Below, one piece after another: positions 11,730 to 23,964 of a stretch of DNA of 64,000 nucleotides. Numbering within the stretch: the first letter of the stretch is position 1; each line of letters starts with the position of its first letter. The DNA comes from Leguminivora glycinivorella (taxonomy: Eukaryota > Arthropoda > Insecta > Lepidoptera > Tortricidae). Made by a program: the position numbers and the translations under genes. The notes beneath the pieces are model-generated. The model was not told the origin of the DNA. It saw only the letters and a list, made by a program, of their open reading frames with translations, and made no database searches. The stretch is taken from NCBI RefSeq assembly GCF_023078275.1, contig NC_062980.1:10744783-10808782 (forward strand). The letters run 5' to 3'.

Positions 11730-12580
11730 AGTAACACAACAAATATTTGGATATTTTTTTACCGACTTCATTTTACATTTAAATGGGTCACTCGTGTACC
11801 TAAAAGTGAATCGCTTGACATGTTTCGATCAAAGGGCCACTCCGAAAGCCATAAAATCGCCGCAGGCTGAAAATAGAGTATTCTATGCACATTTTTATTT
11901 GTATTATTATAATATACTGAATGTATTTTTATTAGATATTATATACTGAAAGACGTTTGTTTCCGAAATGAGTAAATTCAATAAAGAAAAACGTTCGAAT
12001 CCACATGAGATTGTTGTTTAAAAATTGAATCCAAAACCAAAGTCATTTATTTCAATTACAATTAGAGTCCTAATTTTTTTGAAATAAATAATGTTGAGTG
12101 CTTAAATTTTTCTATTTCTTCATCATTATTACGAGGTATAGATCTGCCAATCTAGATACCTACCATGCTTTACACGTTCTCATGCAGTAATTGTATCTAA
12201 GCAAGTCCTTGTATTAAAAAAAACAATGCTATTTTAATTACGCGACAGCTCATCTCAACTGTCAGTAGCAAAGCCTGCAGAAGCTAATGCAAAAACAAAG
12301 ATACCCGTAATCTTTAATCCGCCGTCCAGGAATCCTCATAAAGCGGATTTCAATAAAAAAATGGCTGACGATGATTGATGGCCGCGATTCCCCGAGTCAC
12401 CGGGGACGCCGTTTAGTTTACCGGATAAATTCAATGATAAAAACCTTTTTAGGGACTGAAGGGTAGCCGCAATTCCGTGTAGATAATTTGTTTTGTAGAG
12501 TATTTGTTCTTTGATTTTACGCCAAGACTAGGGTGATACAGATGACGCTTACTAATTTAAGAAAAACTTATCGTCCGTTG
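11730..12580. other. No gene seen
   Basis: AT-rich sequence with short chance ORFs. A somewhat GC-richer patch at 12240-12430 has no recognisable content. Confidence 0.4.
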
Positions 12581-12586
12581 GGTAGT

Positions 12587-12720
12587 TGGATTGACATTTG
12601 GAAAATTGCGGGTCACAATTGGATGAGACTAGCTCAGGACCGGAAGAAGTAGTATACTAGAAGAGAATGCCTATGCCCAGCAGTGGGCGATAAAGAGCGG
12701 ATGTGATGATGATGATGAAA
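12587..12720 (+). pseudogene. RTE-like LINE 3' end (decayed)
   Basis: The frame reads WIDIWKIAGHNWMRLAQDRK then a premature TAG. It continues with cctatgcccagcagtgggcg and a (GAT)n tail (gatgatgatgatga). W.DD..+.AG..W...AQDR.+W and the cagcagtgggc-(GAT)n end are typical of lepidopteran RTE-type LINE tails. Confidence 0.7.
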
Positions 12721-13005
12721 GCAAATGTGGCCTAGTGTTAAGAGCATGTGATTTTTAATCCGGAGGTCGCGAGTACGGCTCATACCAATGAGTTTTATCG
12801 GAACTTATCTTTGTAGGTACAAAGTGTCGATGGAATAGAATCTAGTTTGCCTTTTGAGGTTGAAGGTCGGATGGCATTGGCAGTCGCCTTCGTAAAACTA
12901 GTACCGACGTCAAATCCTGTTATTAGTTGCCAAAGCGGACCCCGGGTGTGCCTGAGTTAGCATGAGTGTCGACTGTGTCAAAATATCCAAATAACGCAAG
13001 GTAAC
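12721..13005 (+). mobile_element. tRNA-derived SINE family C (diverged copy)
   Basis: It follows the same order as the better copy at 17284-17645: a tRNA-like head (ggcctagtgttaagagcatg, ccggaggtcgcgagtacggc), then accaatgagttt and cggaacttat, then aaggtcggatggca and aaagcggaccccgggtg, then ataacgcaag. Both pol III boxes are damaged. Confidence 0.6.
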
Positions 13006-13676
13006 AAAAAAACAATTGTTTCATAAAGCATGTAGGTACTCGTTCTTCGATTTTGCGCCGAGGCTCGGGTGAACCAGAGTCAATTCCAGATTTCACGTGC
13101 ATTTTTCAGCAGTCCGTTAACGCTTGTAATGTCCTCGGGGATTGTAAGCAGTTCTAGAGAAAACTGAGAAATATTTCGCTGACAAACTACGTACTTACGT
13201 GGCCTTTCTTTGTTTACTTTCAATCTAAGTTGAATTTATGAATGTACGTTTGGCAAGTTAGTTGAAGGCTGATTTATTGCTACCTAATATTAATATTCTT
13301 GCTCTTTTTTATTTATTGGAAATTATGTACTACTAAAATACCTAAGTATATTGATAAATATGGAGGCAGATAGGCACGTTACTATAGAATAGCCAACAGG
13401 TGAGTGCACAATATTTCGGATCACCGAGGTCTCTCAAAGAAGTCGTCGGCAACGTCAGTGGTCTGCTGAGCTCCTTTTAAAAGCGTTGGTTTGGCGAGAA
13501 TTAAATAGTGCCGGCAATCATGCAATATAATCTTATGGCGTTCAGTTACGGAAACCAGATCCACTGCTGCAATGCTGGAATTATTAGAATATATCGGTTC
13601 AAACACAGACACATAGGAAGAGAGGGTGTTTAAATATATAGATATTAATCATTTATTGTAAATATGTGCTGATAAT

Positions 13677-13765
13677 AACCACGAAATACAAGCCTTCTTG
13701 AGCTTACCGTGGAACTCGGTCAATCTGTGTAAGAACGTCCTATATAATATTTATTATTTATTATC
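13677..13765 (+). mobile_element. SINE family A, 3' fragment
   Basis: It carries the family A tail blocks caagccttcttgagcttacc and caatctgtgtaagaacgtcc followed by a TATT-rich end. The tRNA head is missing. Confidence 0.75.
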
Positions 13766-13769
13766 CTTC

Positions 13770-14980
13770 GAAAACCGTATATTTTGAAGATTTTCCTAGT
13801 TCTTTCAGGTGTGGTTGCCGTTTCTTCGGAATCCTTGTTTAGTACAGGATCCCTGCTCCGTCTTCACATTCGAAGGGCCTGATAAGTCTCTTAGTGTTTA
13901 AATTCAATTCGAACCGTTTAAATTAATATGAGTATATTATAGTTATTAATGCCAAGAACACTAACACAAGCCAGGACGACAACAGACCAAACTTACAATA
14001 AACTAACAATGAGCGGCGGTCAATCAAGAACTGCGACAGTTTCGCCCACGTGTCACCTCATTGGGCAGCAGCGCGCCAAGCACTCTCTCTTAGGTGGTTA
14101 GCCACCTAACGAACGCACGTGCCTTAGACATTAAAAAAAGAACCCTAACCTAACATTCTCGTAGCTACCAAAAAACCCGTCCCAAAAATGGTAATTTGTT
14201 TTCCTTGTTTTATTCATATGTTTGGGAAATGCAAAATGCAATCTCCCTCAATTCCTATTTATAAATTGAAACACTCTATAAATCAATAACCGAATCATCC
14301 ACGTCTGGCCAATAATTCTAGAGCCACAGTTTTTACAGCACGGACGGCGAGAGCGGAAGTTTCGCCGTAAAGCGCCTCCTGCAACACTTGTCGAATCGAC
14401 GACTACTCAGCTGAGTTCTATTACTTTTCCAATTCGTACAATCTCATGAAACTGTATTCCGAATCGCATAAAATTTATCGCCCTCCGAACAAAAATAGAT
14501 GTCCCCTGATTTTGAATTCATGATGGCGTCAGTTATTGTTTTTTAGTACACTATCGGAGCGCTGTTAAATATATTATGTTTTTGAGCGAGTAGTGGCAAG
14601 ACTGTCTGGATCTCCCCTAGGGTTAATATTAGGAGTCTACGGGGAGTCTCGAAGTACAGATCCCAAATTAATTTGCGGCGTTGTAGCTGTAAAATCTATC
14701 CTTTGTTAACAGTAATCCTAAAGGAGTAAAGCCACGTAAGTATGTTATGAACTCTCTTCGTGTTGTCAATTTTATTATGTCATAATCGCTCATGAGAAGG
14801 ATTATGAAACGAGGAAAAATTAATTAATACAGAGTTGTTGATCATGAAGCTATGAGACGAAGCGGTTTAGAACATTGGAGTAGGCAGTCATAATTCAATG
14901 TAACCTAAATGCGAGCTTTTAATAATTTGTAGGTACTCGTTCCAATACACACAAAAATATAATTATAGTATTTTTTATGA
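13770..14980. other. No gene seen
   Basis: Short chance ORFs only, with a few GC-richer patches (14330-14400). Nothing assignable. Confidence 0.4.
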
Positions 14981-14984
14981 CGTA

Positions 14985-15905
14985 GTTGGTATTAGTAGTA
15001 ATACTGCCATCCTATTCAACAATCATAATATTGTTTCTCATTACATCTTATGCCATAATCATTGTTTACTATATTAATCTAGTGCCAGAAACTTTGTTTC
15101 CCATAAAGTCAGTTTCCATAATGTCATTTGTCAGAATCATCGAAATCCGTAATTACCACATTCCATACCATCATTTGTCATACAAATTAGCGTCCAGAAA
15201 AGTCAATTTCCATAATGTGCTTTGGCAGAATCGAAAACTACTATAATAAGTACTAGAAGGACTATAGAGAATGAAACTGCTATCAGAAAGTAGGATAGGT
15301 TAGGTTAGAACTGTGACCCCCTGGAAAATGAAACTGCTATCAGAAAGTAGGTTAGGTTAGGTTAGAACTGTGAACCTCTGGAAAAGGAAACTGCTTGAAA
15401 AGTAGGTTAGGTTAGGTTAGAACTGTGACCCCCCGGAAAATGAAAATACTATCAGACAGTAGGTTAGGTTAGGTTAGAACTGCGACCCCCTGGAAAATGA
15501 AACTGCTATCAGAAAGTAGGTTAGGTTAGGTTAGAACTGTGACCCCCTGGAGAATGAAACTGCTGGAAAAGTAGGTTAGGTTAGGTTAGAACTGTGACCC
15601 CTGGAAAATGAAACTGCTATCAGAAAGTAGGTTAGGTTAGGTAATAATATGGGCAACAATTAATATGGCAATAATTGCTTATGGCGTTTGAATATTCTAT
15701 GAAACCATATTATTGCACTTAATAATATGGCTAACAAATAGTATGGCATTGTATGATTATGGAAGGTAATATTCGGATAAACAACGAGTATGTCATATGA
15801 TTTTTATGGTAAACAAATCATTCGGGCAAATGAAATTCAGGCAAGTTAGATTCGGGCAAATGAATTTATTATGTTAAATGACTGTCGGGCAAACAATAGA
15901 CAACC
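14985..15905. repeat. Composite repeat: TTAGG-bearing tandem array with word-like flanks
   Basis: The core at 15268-15642 has about seven units at a 55-57-bp spacing. Each ends in two or three copies of GGTTA (the TTAGG phase), joined to gaactgtgaccccctgg and aatgaaactgctatcag. The left flank (14985-15240) repeats loose words such as ccataatgtcatttgtcaga. The right flank (15645-15905) repeats aatatgg and ttcgggcaaatgaa words. The pattern is seen directly; that all three parts form one mobile element is inference. Confidence 0.75.
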
Positions 15906-15930
15906 GTAGTAATACTAATAATACCTGGCA

Positions 15931-16062
15931 GGCAAGCACGGTAGTGCGATAAATGATTAAACATCAGGATGTCCCTATCGCACTATTTGTAAGTGATCGC
16001 CTGACGATAGACGTGGGACGGCCTGATGTTTTATCATTTATCGCGCGACTATGCTCGCCTAC
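15931..16062. repeat. Foldback element, imperfect inverted repeats
   Basis: The left arm ggcaagcacggtagtgcgat... and the right arm ...atcgcgcgactatgctcgcc are complementary over about 40 bp (shared core cgataaatgat and aacatcagg). Loop about 50 nt. MITE-like, non-coding. Confidence 0.7.
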
Positions 16063-16069
16063 CTGATAT

Positions 16070-17280
16070 ATTACAATTATTTAGGTAGGTGAAATTTTGA
16101 ACGAGGAACCTATAGAAAACAACTTGTGCATGTAATTTTGTGTGATTAATACATATGCATATGTTAAATATGTACCTTAATACCAAGACTAGTATTTACA
16201 GTCGCCTATGTACAGTATAAATACAAATATCACTATGACAAGAAATTTGGAATTTATTTGTTATACTTAAAAGTGTTTTACCAATCTACCAAATGTAAGT
16301 ACTAATATAGAAGCGCAATACGTACCTATTACCACTTAAACAACCGATGTCACTTCCCGGCCACTTGTGGCACTTCTACCATTCACGAAAAAACACGGGC
16401 TAATAATGAGCATTTACCCCCTAAAGTAGACATATACGTGTAATTGGGACGTGTCCCTGTTACAGGTACACGCCGACGGTTTCTGCCGAGATTTTCCTCT
16501 TTTCCTTTCAACTGTCCCTCGAGACTCAGAGATAAACAATGTACAGAAATCCCTCACAAACCCGACTTCGCGATATACTGACTTATTTTCTCTTTTACTA
16601 CAACTTTAATGCGAAAGGGTGGCGTTTATTTTATTTGAGAGCTTTATTTGCGTAGGGTCCAGGCTTTCTCGCTCTTGTGCGTTCCGTTGTTTTCACTTAT
16701 AATTCGCTTTTAATGAGTCCCGGCTATTCTGGAATAATATTTTTTAATCCTGCGTCTCATTAATATGTTTTCAGATTCGATAAGCGGAGCTTAATAAAAT
16801 GCTTGAATATGTGAGCTCATTTAATCAAGTAAATTTTTCATTTTCCCTTTAATTTAAAAATATGTAGTATTGGTCGCAGATGTTTCTGCATGATAAAAAA
16901 AACATTTAATTATGCTTACAATAAATTGCGTGCGACTTGAACTAGTGGCATCGATTGCAGACGTTTCGGCTTGTCAAAATGTTATTAGTTTGAAAATAAA
17001 AATATTGTTAGAAAAAGTTACTTATTATTTTAGTTATATATTTTTTATTATGCTTATCAAGGGTAGGCACGAGAGGTGACAATACAGAAAGAAGCAAAAC
17101 CTATGTGGTTGTGGTGTGTGACCAATATTTTGGCGTACGACGCTCTTCAATAATCATGGTCTCGTTTGTCTACTTTTAAATTTTTTTTTAAGATATTTTA
17201 GCTATACCATATTGTTGATTAGGCTTAAAATTTTTTTTTCATATCTTGAGAATTTATAAAAATACGGATGGCCACACCCA
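16070..17280. other. No gene seen
   Basis: AT-rich. Two copies of a small hairpin word related to gcagacgtttctgc occur at about 16872-16890 and 16956-16978. A patch with aattcgcttttaatgagtcc lies near 16702. Confidence 0.4.
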
Positions 17281-17283
17281 TAA

Positions 17284-17645
17284 GCGCTGGTAGCCTAGCG
17301 GTAAGTGCGTGCGACTTTCGTTCCGGAGGTCGCAGGTTCGAACCCCGGCTCGCACCAATGAGTTTTTCGGAACTTATATGCGAAATGTCATTTGATATTT
17401 GCCAGTCGCTTTTCGGTGAAGGAAAACATCGTGAGGAAACCAAACTAATTCCAATAAGGTCTAGTTACCCTTTGGGTTGGAAGGTCAGATGGCAGTCGCT
17501 TTCGTGAAACTAGTGCCTACGCCAAATCTTAGGATTATATATTTAGTTAAAAAAATATATATATATATTTAGTTATCAAGGCGGACCCCAGGCTCCCATG
17601 AGCCGTGGCAAATGCCGGGATAACGCAAGGAGGATGATGATGATG
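17284..17645 (+). mobile_element. tRNA-derived SINE family C (good copy)
   Basis: The head contains an A box (tagcctagcggtaag) and a B box (caggttcgaaccccgg), followed by accaatgagttttt. Body blocks are gaaaacatcgtgaggaaacc, aaggtcagatggcagtcgct and aaggcggaccccaggctccc, and it ends ataacgcaaggaggatgatg in a GAT repeat. Classic pol III-promoted SINE layout. The tRNA part is not a functional tRNA gene because the acceptor ends do not pair. Confidence 0.8.
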
Positions 17646-18344
17646 ACGGATGACCACACCGTTCTAAATCTCCGAATATCGAGGTGTCCGCTACGAAATA
17701 AAGACAAAAGTCCGTATACTGCCTGAAATCCTTCTCCACGCGCCCCAAGCTATATTGACATGACCTTTTGTCTCCAAGTCCTTTCAATCTAAGTCGACAA
17801 GCCTGCACTTGCCACGAGAAACTAGACCGTGCCAAGAGTGTCACTACAAGAAGGTACAAGTACACACGGTGCATACGACAGTACGAGTACGTTGTCGAAT
17901 TATTTGCGCAGTGTATCCAACTGAACAATATTGGTTCTAAGAATCCGATAGTATATTTCTTCGCCGAATGCTGCGATAGGAATGGGAAGCTTTTGTTCGA
18001 TTGTGTAGGATGCGGCGTTCTTATTACGTGTAAAATAGCGTTAGAACAGGCTTAGTTCGCAGCGATTTTAGTGGCATCAAGTGTTAGTAATGGTGACAAT
18101 TTCATAGATGTTTATCGTTTTAAATAAAACTTGTGCGTCAGTGCAAGGACGATATATACCGGGACTGACAAAACCCATACAAAAAAGTGTACCCCTGAAA
18201 TGTATGTATGTGCCTTTTACGGATAAAACTAGATGGCGCTGTTTCGAAGCCTGGTAGTGACAAAAATCATATTTTCCACATATATCTATGCGTGTTTCTA
18301 TTTTGTTATAAGAAAAATGACATATTTCTTTATTTTAATATTAT

Positions 18345-18472
18345 TGTTTCATTTTCTTTCAACCCCTTACTTGCCAAGAGTGGCACTGAAGCTTTAGTGG
18401 TTTCATGTGCTCTGCCTACCCCTTTATGGGATACAGGCGTGATTGTATGTATGTTGTATGTATGTATGTAAT
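18345..18472 (+). mobile_element. SINE family B (copy 2)
   Basis: It contains ttttctttcaacccctta, agagtggcactgaagc and gggatacaggcgtgattgta, and ends in repeated ATGT. The 5' part present at 6412-6465 is missing. Confidence 0.75.
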
Positions 18473-18479
18473 ATTATGA

Positions 18480-21400
18480 TATCACGTTAATATAAATTTC
18501 TAAAAAAAAATTTGTAGGCATCATCAGTGTAGTAATGATAGTATTTAATAGGTGGCCCTATAAATTGAGGTACGATTCTTAGTATGAATATTGTCAATCC
18601 TATATAAATCATCCTTGCGTCAGTGATACCCAAATTACCATTAACTTCAATAGCTTGGTGCCTCTGAGTTCCTTTAAACATACGTTTAAATTACTAGGGT
18701 TTTTTTCTTCTTGGGGAAAAAATTGCGATAAGACATTTCAGTGCAGTGGAAACTGTCTTCCGTTGCTAGTCGTTTATTTTTGCAAAATTAAACCCGTTAA
18801 AGAGTTAAATTAAAGTACGGGAAAGCACCTGACTTACAAGTATCGTTACGATAAAATTTTACATTTAGATTAACAAACTTCTCTGTATCCCTTTCCAGCT
18901 TATTAAGACGCTGCGAGAAGTTCCGAAGTCAGCAATTTCCCCAGAGGGTATGGGGCAAAATGCAGAGTAAACAAAACAGGAATAAGGTCGATCGTTTTAA
19001 AATCCAGGCCTGAAATGACACCGGGGACAGACGACAAAGCCTCCACTCAAAACACTTTGATAAGTATACTTCGGGAACAAATCGTGGGTTCCGTTGACTT
19101 AGAGGTTTTTAAAAACACTATGTTTTTAAATGGATTCTCTATTAAGTGTTTTGTATTTGTTTCGTAAATGGGAAACTGGTGTGTTCGATTTCAGTTTTAA
19201 AAATAAAGTGGAACTTATAAGTATGTGAATAAAAAACATATACTCTTCATAGGGAAAAAAGATCAAAGATTAAAACAGGCAATAATGACAATAATTTGAC
19301 AGGTAGTCTGCCCCAGAGAAACTTCATGGAATGTGGCCAGCAATAACACCACATTTCACGAATTGAGTGTGATTAATGAATTCATGATGATTGTTACAAA
19401 AAAGCCGTGACCTTGAAGCCACTTAAGATAGGTATTCTAGTTTATCATCCTTTGTGGGCAAGACACAAAAATATAGTACCAAAGGAATTATTATATTATT
19501 AGCCAGTTATCATTTATTTATTCGCAAAGAAGCCGATAGTTTCACTGATCTAGTCGCACTTACTACAAAGGAACCCAGAGAAGGCGATGTTACGGAAAAC
19601 AAGCGGCCGTACAAAAGTTTTTACGAGAAAATTTTACACATAAATTACGTCACATACGTTCTTATCCGCCATTATTCGGTCTCAGTGAAGTTTCCGGCTG
19701 CGTACACTTTTTACAATGTTTGTGAAAGCGCTATAATTTGTCTTTAGGGTATCCGGATGCAATTTGTTGTGTTGCAAATTTAAGTATGTTGTACAATCTT
19801 TCTTTTTGGTGCCAAATGGCTATATCATTTTTCATACCAGCATTCGCCCTATCTTCTTTGTTTGGAAATGTGTTGGTTGTGAGTTGAGTGAGTACCGTTA
19901 CTTTTCACATAGCTTGGGTACAAAACATCTGTTAGCTTAAATTGGGTAATACCTGTCGTGATGACATCTATCAATCTGTGTAAGAATGTCTGAAAAACGC
20001 AACCAAAAAACCCTAGACCATACTCATACAGTTGTATTCCTGCGGGTGAGTTAGGTGGCTAGACTTCAACAGGGGTGCGAAACATTCTCGTCGGAAACGC
20101 GCAAGGAACACTAAAATTGGCGGTCCATAGGCCTGTTTGCCACCGACGTAATATTCAAAAAATGTTTCGAATTTTTATATTATTTTTAACATAAGATTTG
20201 ATCGCAAACAATACTTTCAAACCTTATTCTTATTTAACCCAGTTCCCACGATTCTTCACGATGACCAGACAACATAAAATGCATTGTTTTGTCGTTACCT
20301 CCAGAGCTAACTGAATCGCCTTCACAATAAAAGTCCCGCGAACACACCTCGAGGGTTCAGCAAAGTTTTAACGAGGAAATAGTGGTCGTAAATCAGGGGA
20401 ATTTCGCACTTATTGAATTTCCTTTTGTTGGTAAACGGAAGCGCCGCCTTGCTTTTTGTTCCAAGCGGACGCTTGAAGATGTGTTCGGGTTTTGTACTTG
20501 TTAATTAATTTTTAAAAGAGTGGATGTCATAAGCAGTATAAAAAAAAACTACTTACGTCAGACGGGTTAACAGAACTCTCGTGCTAGTCTGAAGTCGCGT
20601 TAGATCTATCGTATGGACTCGCGCGACCTAAGCTGTGCTAGACAGCCAGAAATATTCCTAATATTCCTATAGCTTAAATTCCTTCGCCACGCACGAATCT
20701 ATATTATCATCTTGGCCGATTTTAACTCATAAAGTAGTTTTTAAATTTCTGAATAATTTTTCTCTTTCAACCGCAAAATACATATTCTCCATAACTGTCA
20801 TCAACTTTATTGATTTATGTAAAGCGAAATGTTATCCTTTGGGTTGACGCATACTTTAAAAACCTCAGCAAAATATTGGCAGGGGAGATGTTTGCTTGCT
20901 GACTAGTCATTGCTACGACGTAGCCAGCGTAGCACATTTTGCTCGTGTAAATGTGCGTAGTATGCGTAAATTCATTGATGAAATAATGTGACGTCAGCAG
21001 CATTCAGATTTTAATAAATGTTAAAAGTCTGTTGGTTTGATTTTTCGGCTTCACGATTGTGTTGGCGATTTGCGGCGTTTTTTTTTTCATGTACAAGCAA
21101 GCGTGCACGTAGGTATAAGTATCTCACTAATAGTAGGTAATTATGTTGTTGTTTAATTAACCAAATGTATCAGTAATCTTTATTTTATTTTTATTCAGGC
21201 TCCAAAGACGATTTGTCATACATGCTGGTCCAAACAGAAGCTGATTATTGTATTGATTCTAGGTCCAGGTGTTGTCGCTACCCGAATATATACCTAACCT
21301 TCAGTAGTTATATTATGTACATGATGCAAGTTGAATAAATTTTACATCATATAGGTACCTAGTTTACATTAATGTTAACATCGCGCTCTTCTACGAGTAT

Positions 21401-21780
21401 GTTATAATTTAAATTTAGTTTACTTACCTACGTTAGATTTCGTGCTCTTATGCAACTATTTCAATTTCTAACAAACCAAACAAGTATTAGCTAAGTTTCT
21501 ACTTGGGTGCCTAATAATAGAAGTTGCAAAAGTCCCAAAGGTCCAGATAATTAAAAACTTGTCTAACTCCGTAGGTTATACAAGATTTACTCATTACCAC
21601 GTTGAGTAACAAAACCAACAAATCAAAACTTTGCAAAAGTTATGAACCGCACACCGTTTTTACAAGTAACAAACTTGTGTATTTGCAAGTTTTCTGCTCA
21701 ACCCAATCAAGATATTTTAAGAGTTTCTCAAGTATAACCACTTAATTGTAAGTCATTGCGGGTGCTTTTAAACTTCCTTG
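18480..21780. other. No gene recognised
   Basis: Mostly AT-rich unique-looking sequence. The longest ORF (19454-19747 +, 97 codons) shows no domain, and nothing supports its expression. A fragment at 20118-20152 (minus-strand cggtggcaaacaggcctatg) belongs to the same repeat as 31120-31165. Confidence 0.4.
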
Positions 21781-21782
21781 TA

Positions 21783-21966
21783 AGGATTTTTTTTTATGGG
21801 ATAGGAGGCAAACGAGCAGACAGGTCGCCTGATGGTAAGCGATCACCGCCGCCCATGGACACCCGAAACACCAGAGGTGTTGGAGGTGCGTTGCCGGCCT
21901 TTAAGATGGGTGTACGCTCTTTTCTTGAAGATTTGAAGGTCATATCGGTCCGGAAATACCGCATTT
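21783..21966 (+). repeat. Interspersed repeat fragment (lepidopteran)
   Basis: It holds gcaaacgagcagacaggtcg, then gcctgatggtaagcgatcac and cgttgccggcctttaagatg. The pattern is very common in lepidopteran non-coding DNA. Class not established here. Confidence 0.6.
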
Positions 21967-22060
21967 AATATTATACTAAGTAATTTTCGTAAATTACATA
22001 AAAAAAAGGAATTCACTAAGATACTGCGCGATGTAAGCAGGTAGACAAGTATTTTTTTTT

Positions 22061-22815
22061 TTATTCACTAAGATATTGCGCGATGTAAAGTGCGAGGTAG
22101 ACAAGTATATTCACTCTTGACTTGAATTCACCCAGATTGTATTTGCCCGGGAATACAGATGAGGGGAGCATGTTCCATTCCTTAGCAGTTCGCAAAACAA
22201 ACAATGAAAGGTAGGTCGACAACGTAAGTAAACCGCTCCCCGCGCCTGGTCCGTGATGGAACGGGGAAGGAGGAACCAGGTCATGTTCCTGTTCCAGAAT
22301 GTATCCGGTAGAAGACGGACAAGGACGCAACTCGACGGCGATTTTTGAATCTTTAACGTCTTTCTTCGAATCATTGAGTCCAAGGCTGCCAACTGGTATT
22401 ACCCCACAAGTGGCAGCAGTATTCCATTAACTTGCGCCTCGCACGAAAAATACCGCCTCACTTTAAAAAGGTTTTTTTGCTGAGTTGACTAGTCAATAGC
22501 AGATCAAGTTCAGGTTTGAAGCGTTAGCAGTAACTCTAGGCGGTCCGTTACTGCCACGGATACATTCCGTGCGAATGAAAATCGTTTTTGAGGCATTGAA
22601 CTCGTCTCGTTCAGAGTCGAGTTCGTTTCCTCCATGTAAAGCCGCCGCTCATCATCGCAAATATCTCACCGTCGCGTCTGCATACCCCAAGATACCAATG
22701 TCAGCAAGAAGAGAGTCGCGGAGAGAACTGACCCCTGAGGAACCCCGTAATCCGATCGGACGCATGACTTGAATGGATCGGTTCGACGCCGTAAAAGGTG
22801 TTTAATGTTGTTGCC
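22061..22815 (-). pseudogene. Jockey-like LINE, decayed RT fragment
   Basis: Reading the minus strand, the first part (about 22815-22600) encodes RT motif B as YGVPQGSVLSATLFLL. After a one-base shift follows DIGILGYADATVRYLR, a form of motif C with YADD changed to YADA. The second part (22392-22061) carries CPSSTGYILEQEHDLVPPSP, FVLRTAKEWNMLPSSVFPGK and YNLGEFKSRVN, the same C-terminal block as at position 2-184. Around 22400-22560 a large part of the normal protein is missing. Frame breaks, stops and the altered active site show it is dead. Confidence 0.75.
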
Positions 22816-22819
22816 AATC

Positions 22820-23835
22820 GGCTTTGAATCTTTAGTCTAATCAATGCTATTACCCCTACGACATTGACTTCCGATAATCGTCTTCGTCGAAATTAAAAAG
22901 GATGCTCGTTGATTCGAACGATAATGTTGACTACGCCGTGGATTCTCCCTTCTAATTATTAGTACGACAACTTCGATAACGTCTTCGTCGAATTAAAAGG
23001 ATGCTCGTTGATTCGAACGATAATCGAAAGGTCAATTTAAAAAAACTCTCCGGTTGCGTCTAGAACGTTATTAATTTTATAAAAGTGCACGGAAGGCATA
23101 AAAAAAACTAAAACTACCGAGATTAAAAACTGCTTTCAAAGTAAACGCATTTCATTACTCGAAACACACGTGCAAGTCCTAATTGCTCGCGCCGTGGCCC
23201 AACGAAACGTTTACACTCAACAACGTTTTAAAAATATCACTCTTGCATATTTAATAGCATATAATATATTTGGATTGAAGTGAAGGAAGTCGACGCAAAA
23301 TAATGAGGTAATGCGTGAATTTTGCACGGCCCGAGTAAGTATCGCTAAGCGCGCTTGTGAAGACGTTTACTTTTAAATTAAAACTACTAGGTAGGTACTT
23401 GTATCCTTCGTTACACTGATGTAGGTAGTATACTGATATATACTTCTGTCACTGTACAGGTTATATTATCGCACGTAATAAACTAACAATACATAAGTCT
23501 CTTAATTTCAAAAGTTAAGTATGTTACTCGATATAAGTGCGATTAAATAAAACCTGGGATCAATCATGCGGTCGTGGGTCCAAGTTCCAATCAAGACTGC
23601 GAACTTATCCACTTTTCATTTATTTCTAAGCATCAATAGCAATGCTTGATACAAAATTAATTTAAAAAGGTGTGATAGTAAGCAATAAAATAAGTTTCGA
23701 GGTTATCTATTGGCACTACAGCTTGTTGAACTCATTGAGTACAATATCCGAAAAAAAGTCGCATTATAACTATCTTTCCTAGACTACTGACTCTTAATAT
23801 TACACTTACACTTCTTCCAAAAAATCTTATTAACC
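22820..23835. other. No gene seen; short near-repeat
   Basis: The block cgtcttcgtcgaaattaaaa with ggatgctcgttgattcgaac (about 22878-22925) recurs at 22982-23030, a local duplication of about 50 bp. Confidence 0.5.
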
Positions 23836-23841
23836 CCAACC

Positions 23842-23960
23842 TTCAAATCAAGAGTGAACAGGCATCTTCTGGGCGAGCTCACTCCATCGTAGGCCACGTC
23901 TTTGCCTTTGGCTAGTCTGTGGTCAAGAGTAAGCCCATTTATAATAATAATAATAAAAAA
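23842..23960 (+). pseudogene. Jockey-like LINE 3' tip
   Basis: Sixteen codons, FKSRVNRHLLGELTPS, then TAG (23890-23892), a 3' UTR and an ATA/A-rich tail. Same C-terminal motif as at 2-184, so it is a strongly 5'-truncated copy. Confidence 0.65.
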
Positions 23961-23964
23961 AAAA

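Noticed and set aside
15268..15642. True telomere or subtelomere
   Set aside because: TTAGG occurs only as short runs within a 55-57-bp unit, and ordinary repeat-rich sequence continues on both sides.
15268..15642. CRISPR array
   Set aside because: Units are contiguous variants of one sequence with no unique spacers, and the genome is eukaryotic.
17284..17360. tRNA gene
   Set aside because: A and B boxes are present but acceptor ends do not pair and the sequence runs into a SINE body. The same holds for the tRNA-like heads at 935-1010, 1400-1496, 33565-33690 and 56400-56486.
19454..19747. 97-codon ORF as a gene
   Set aside because: No domain, no signal peptide, no conserved context; compatible with chance.
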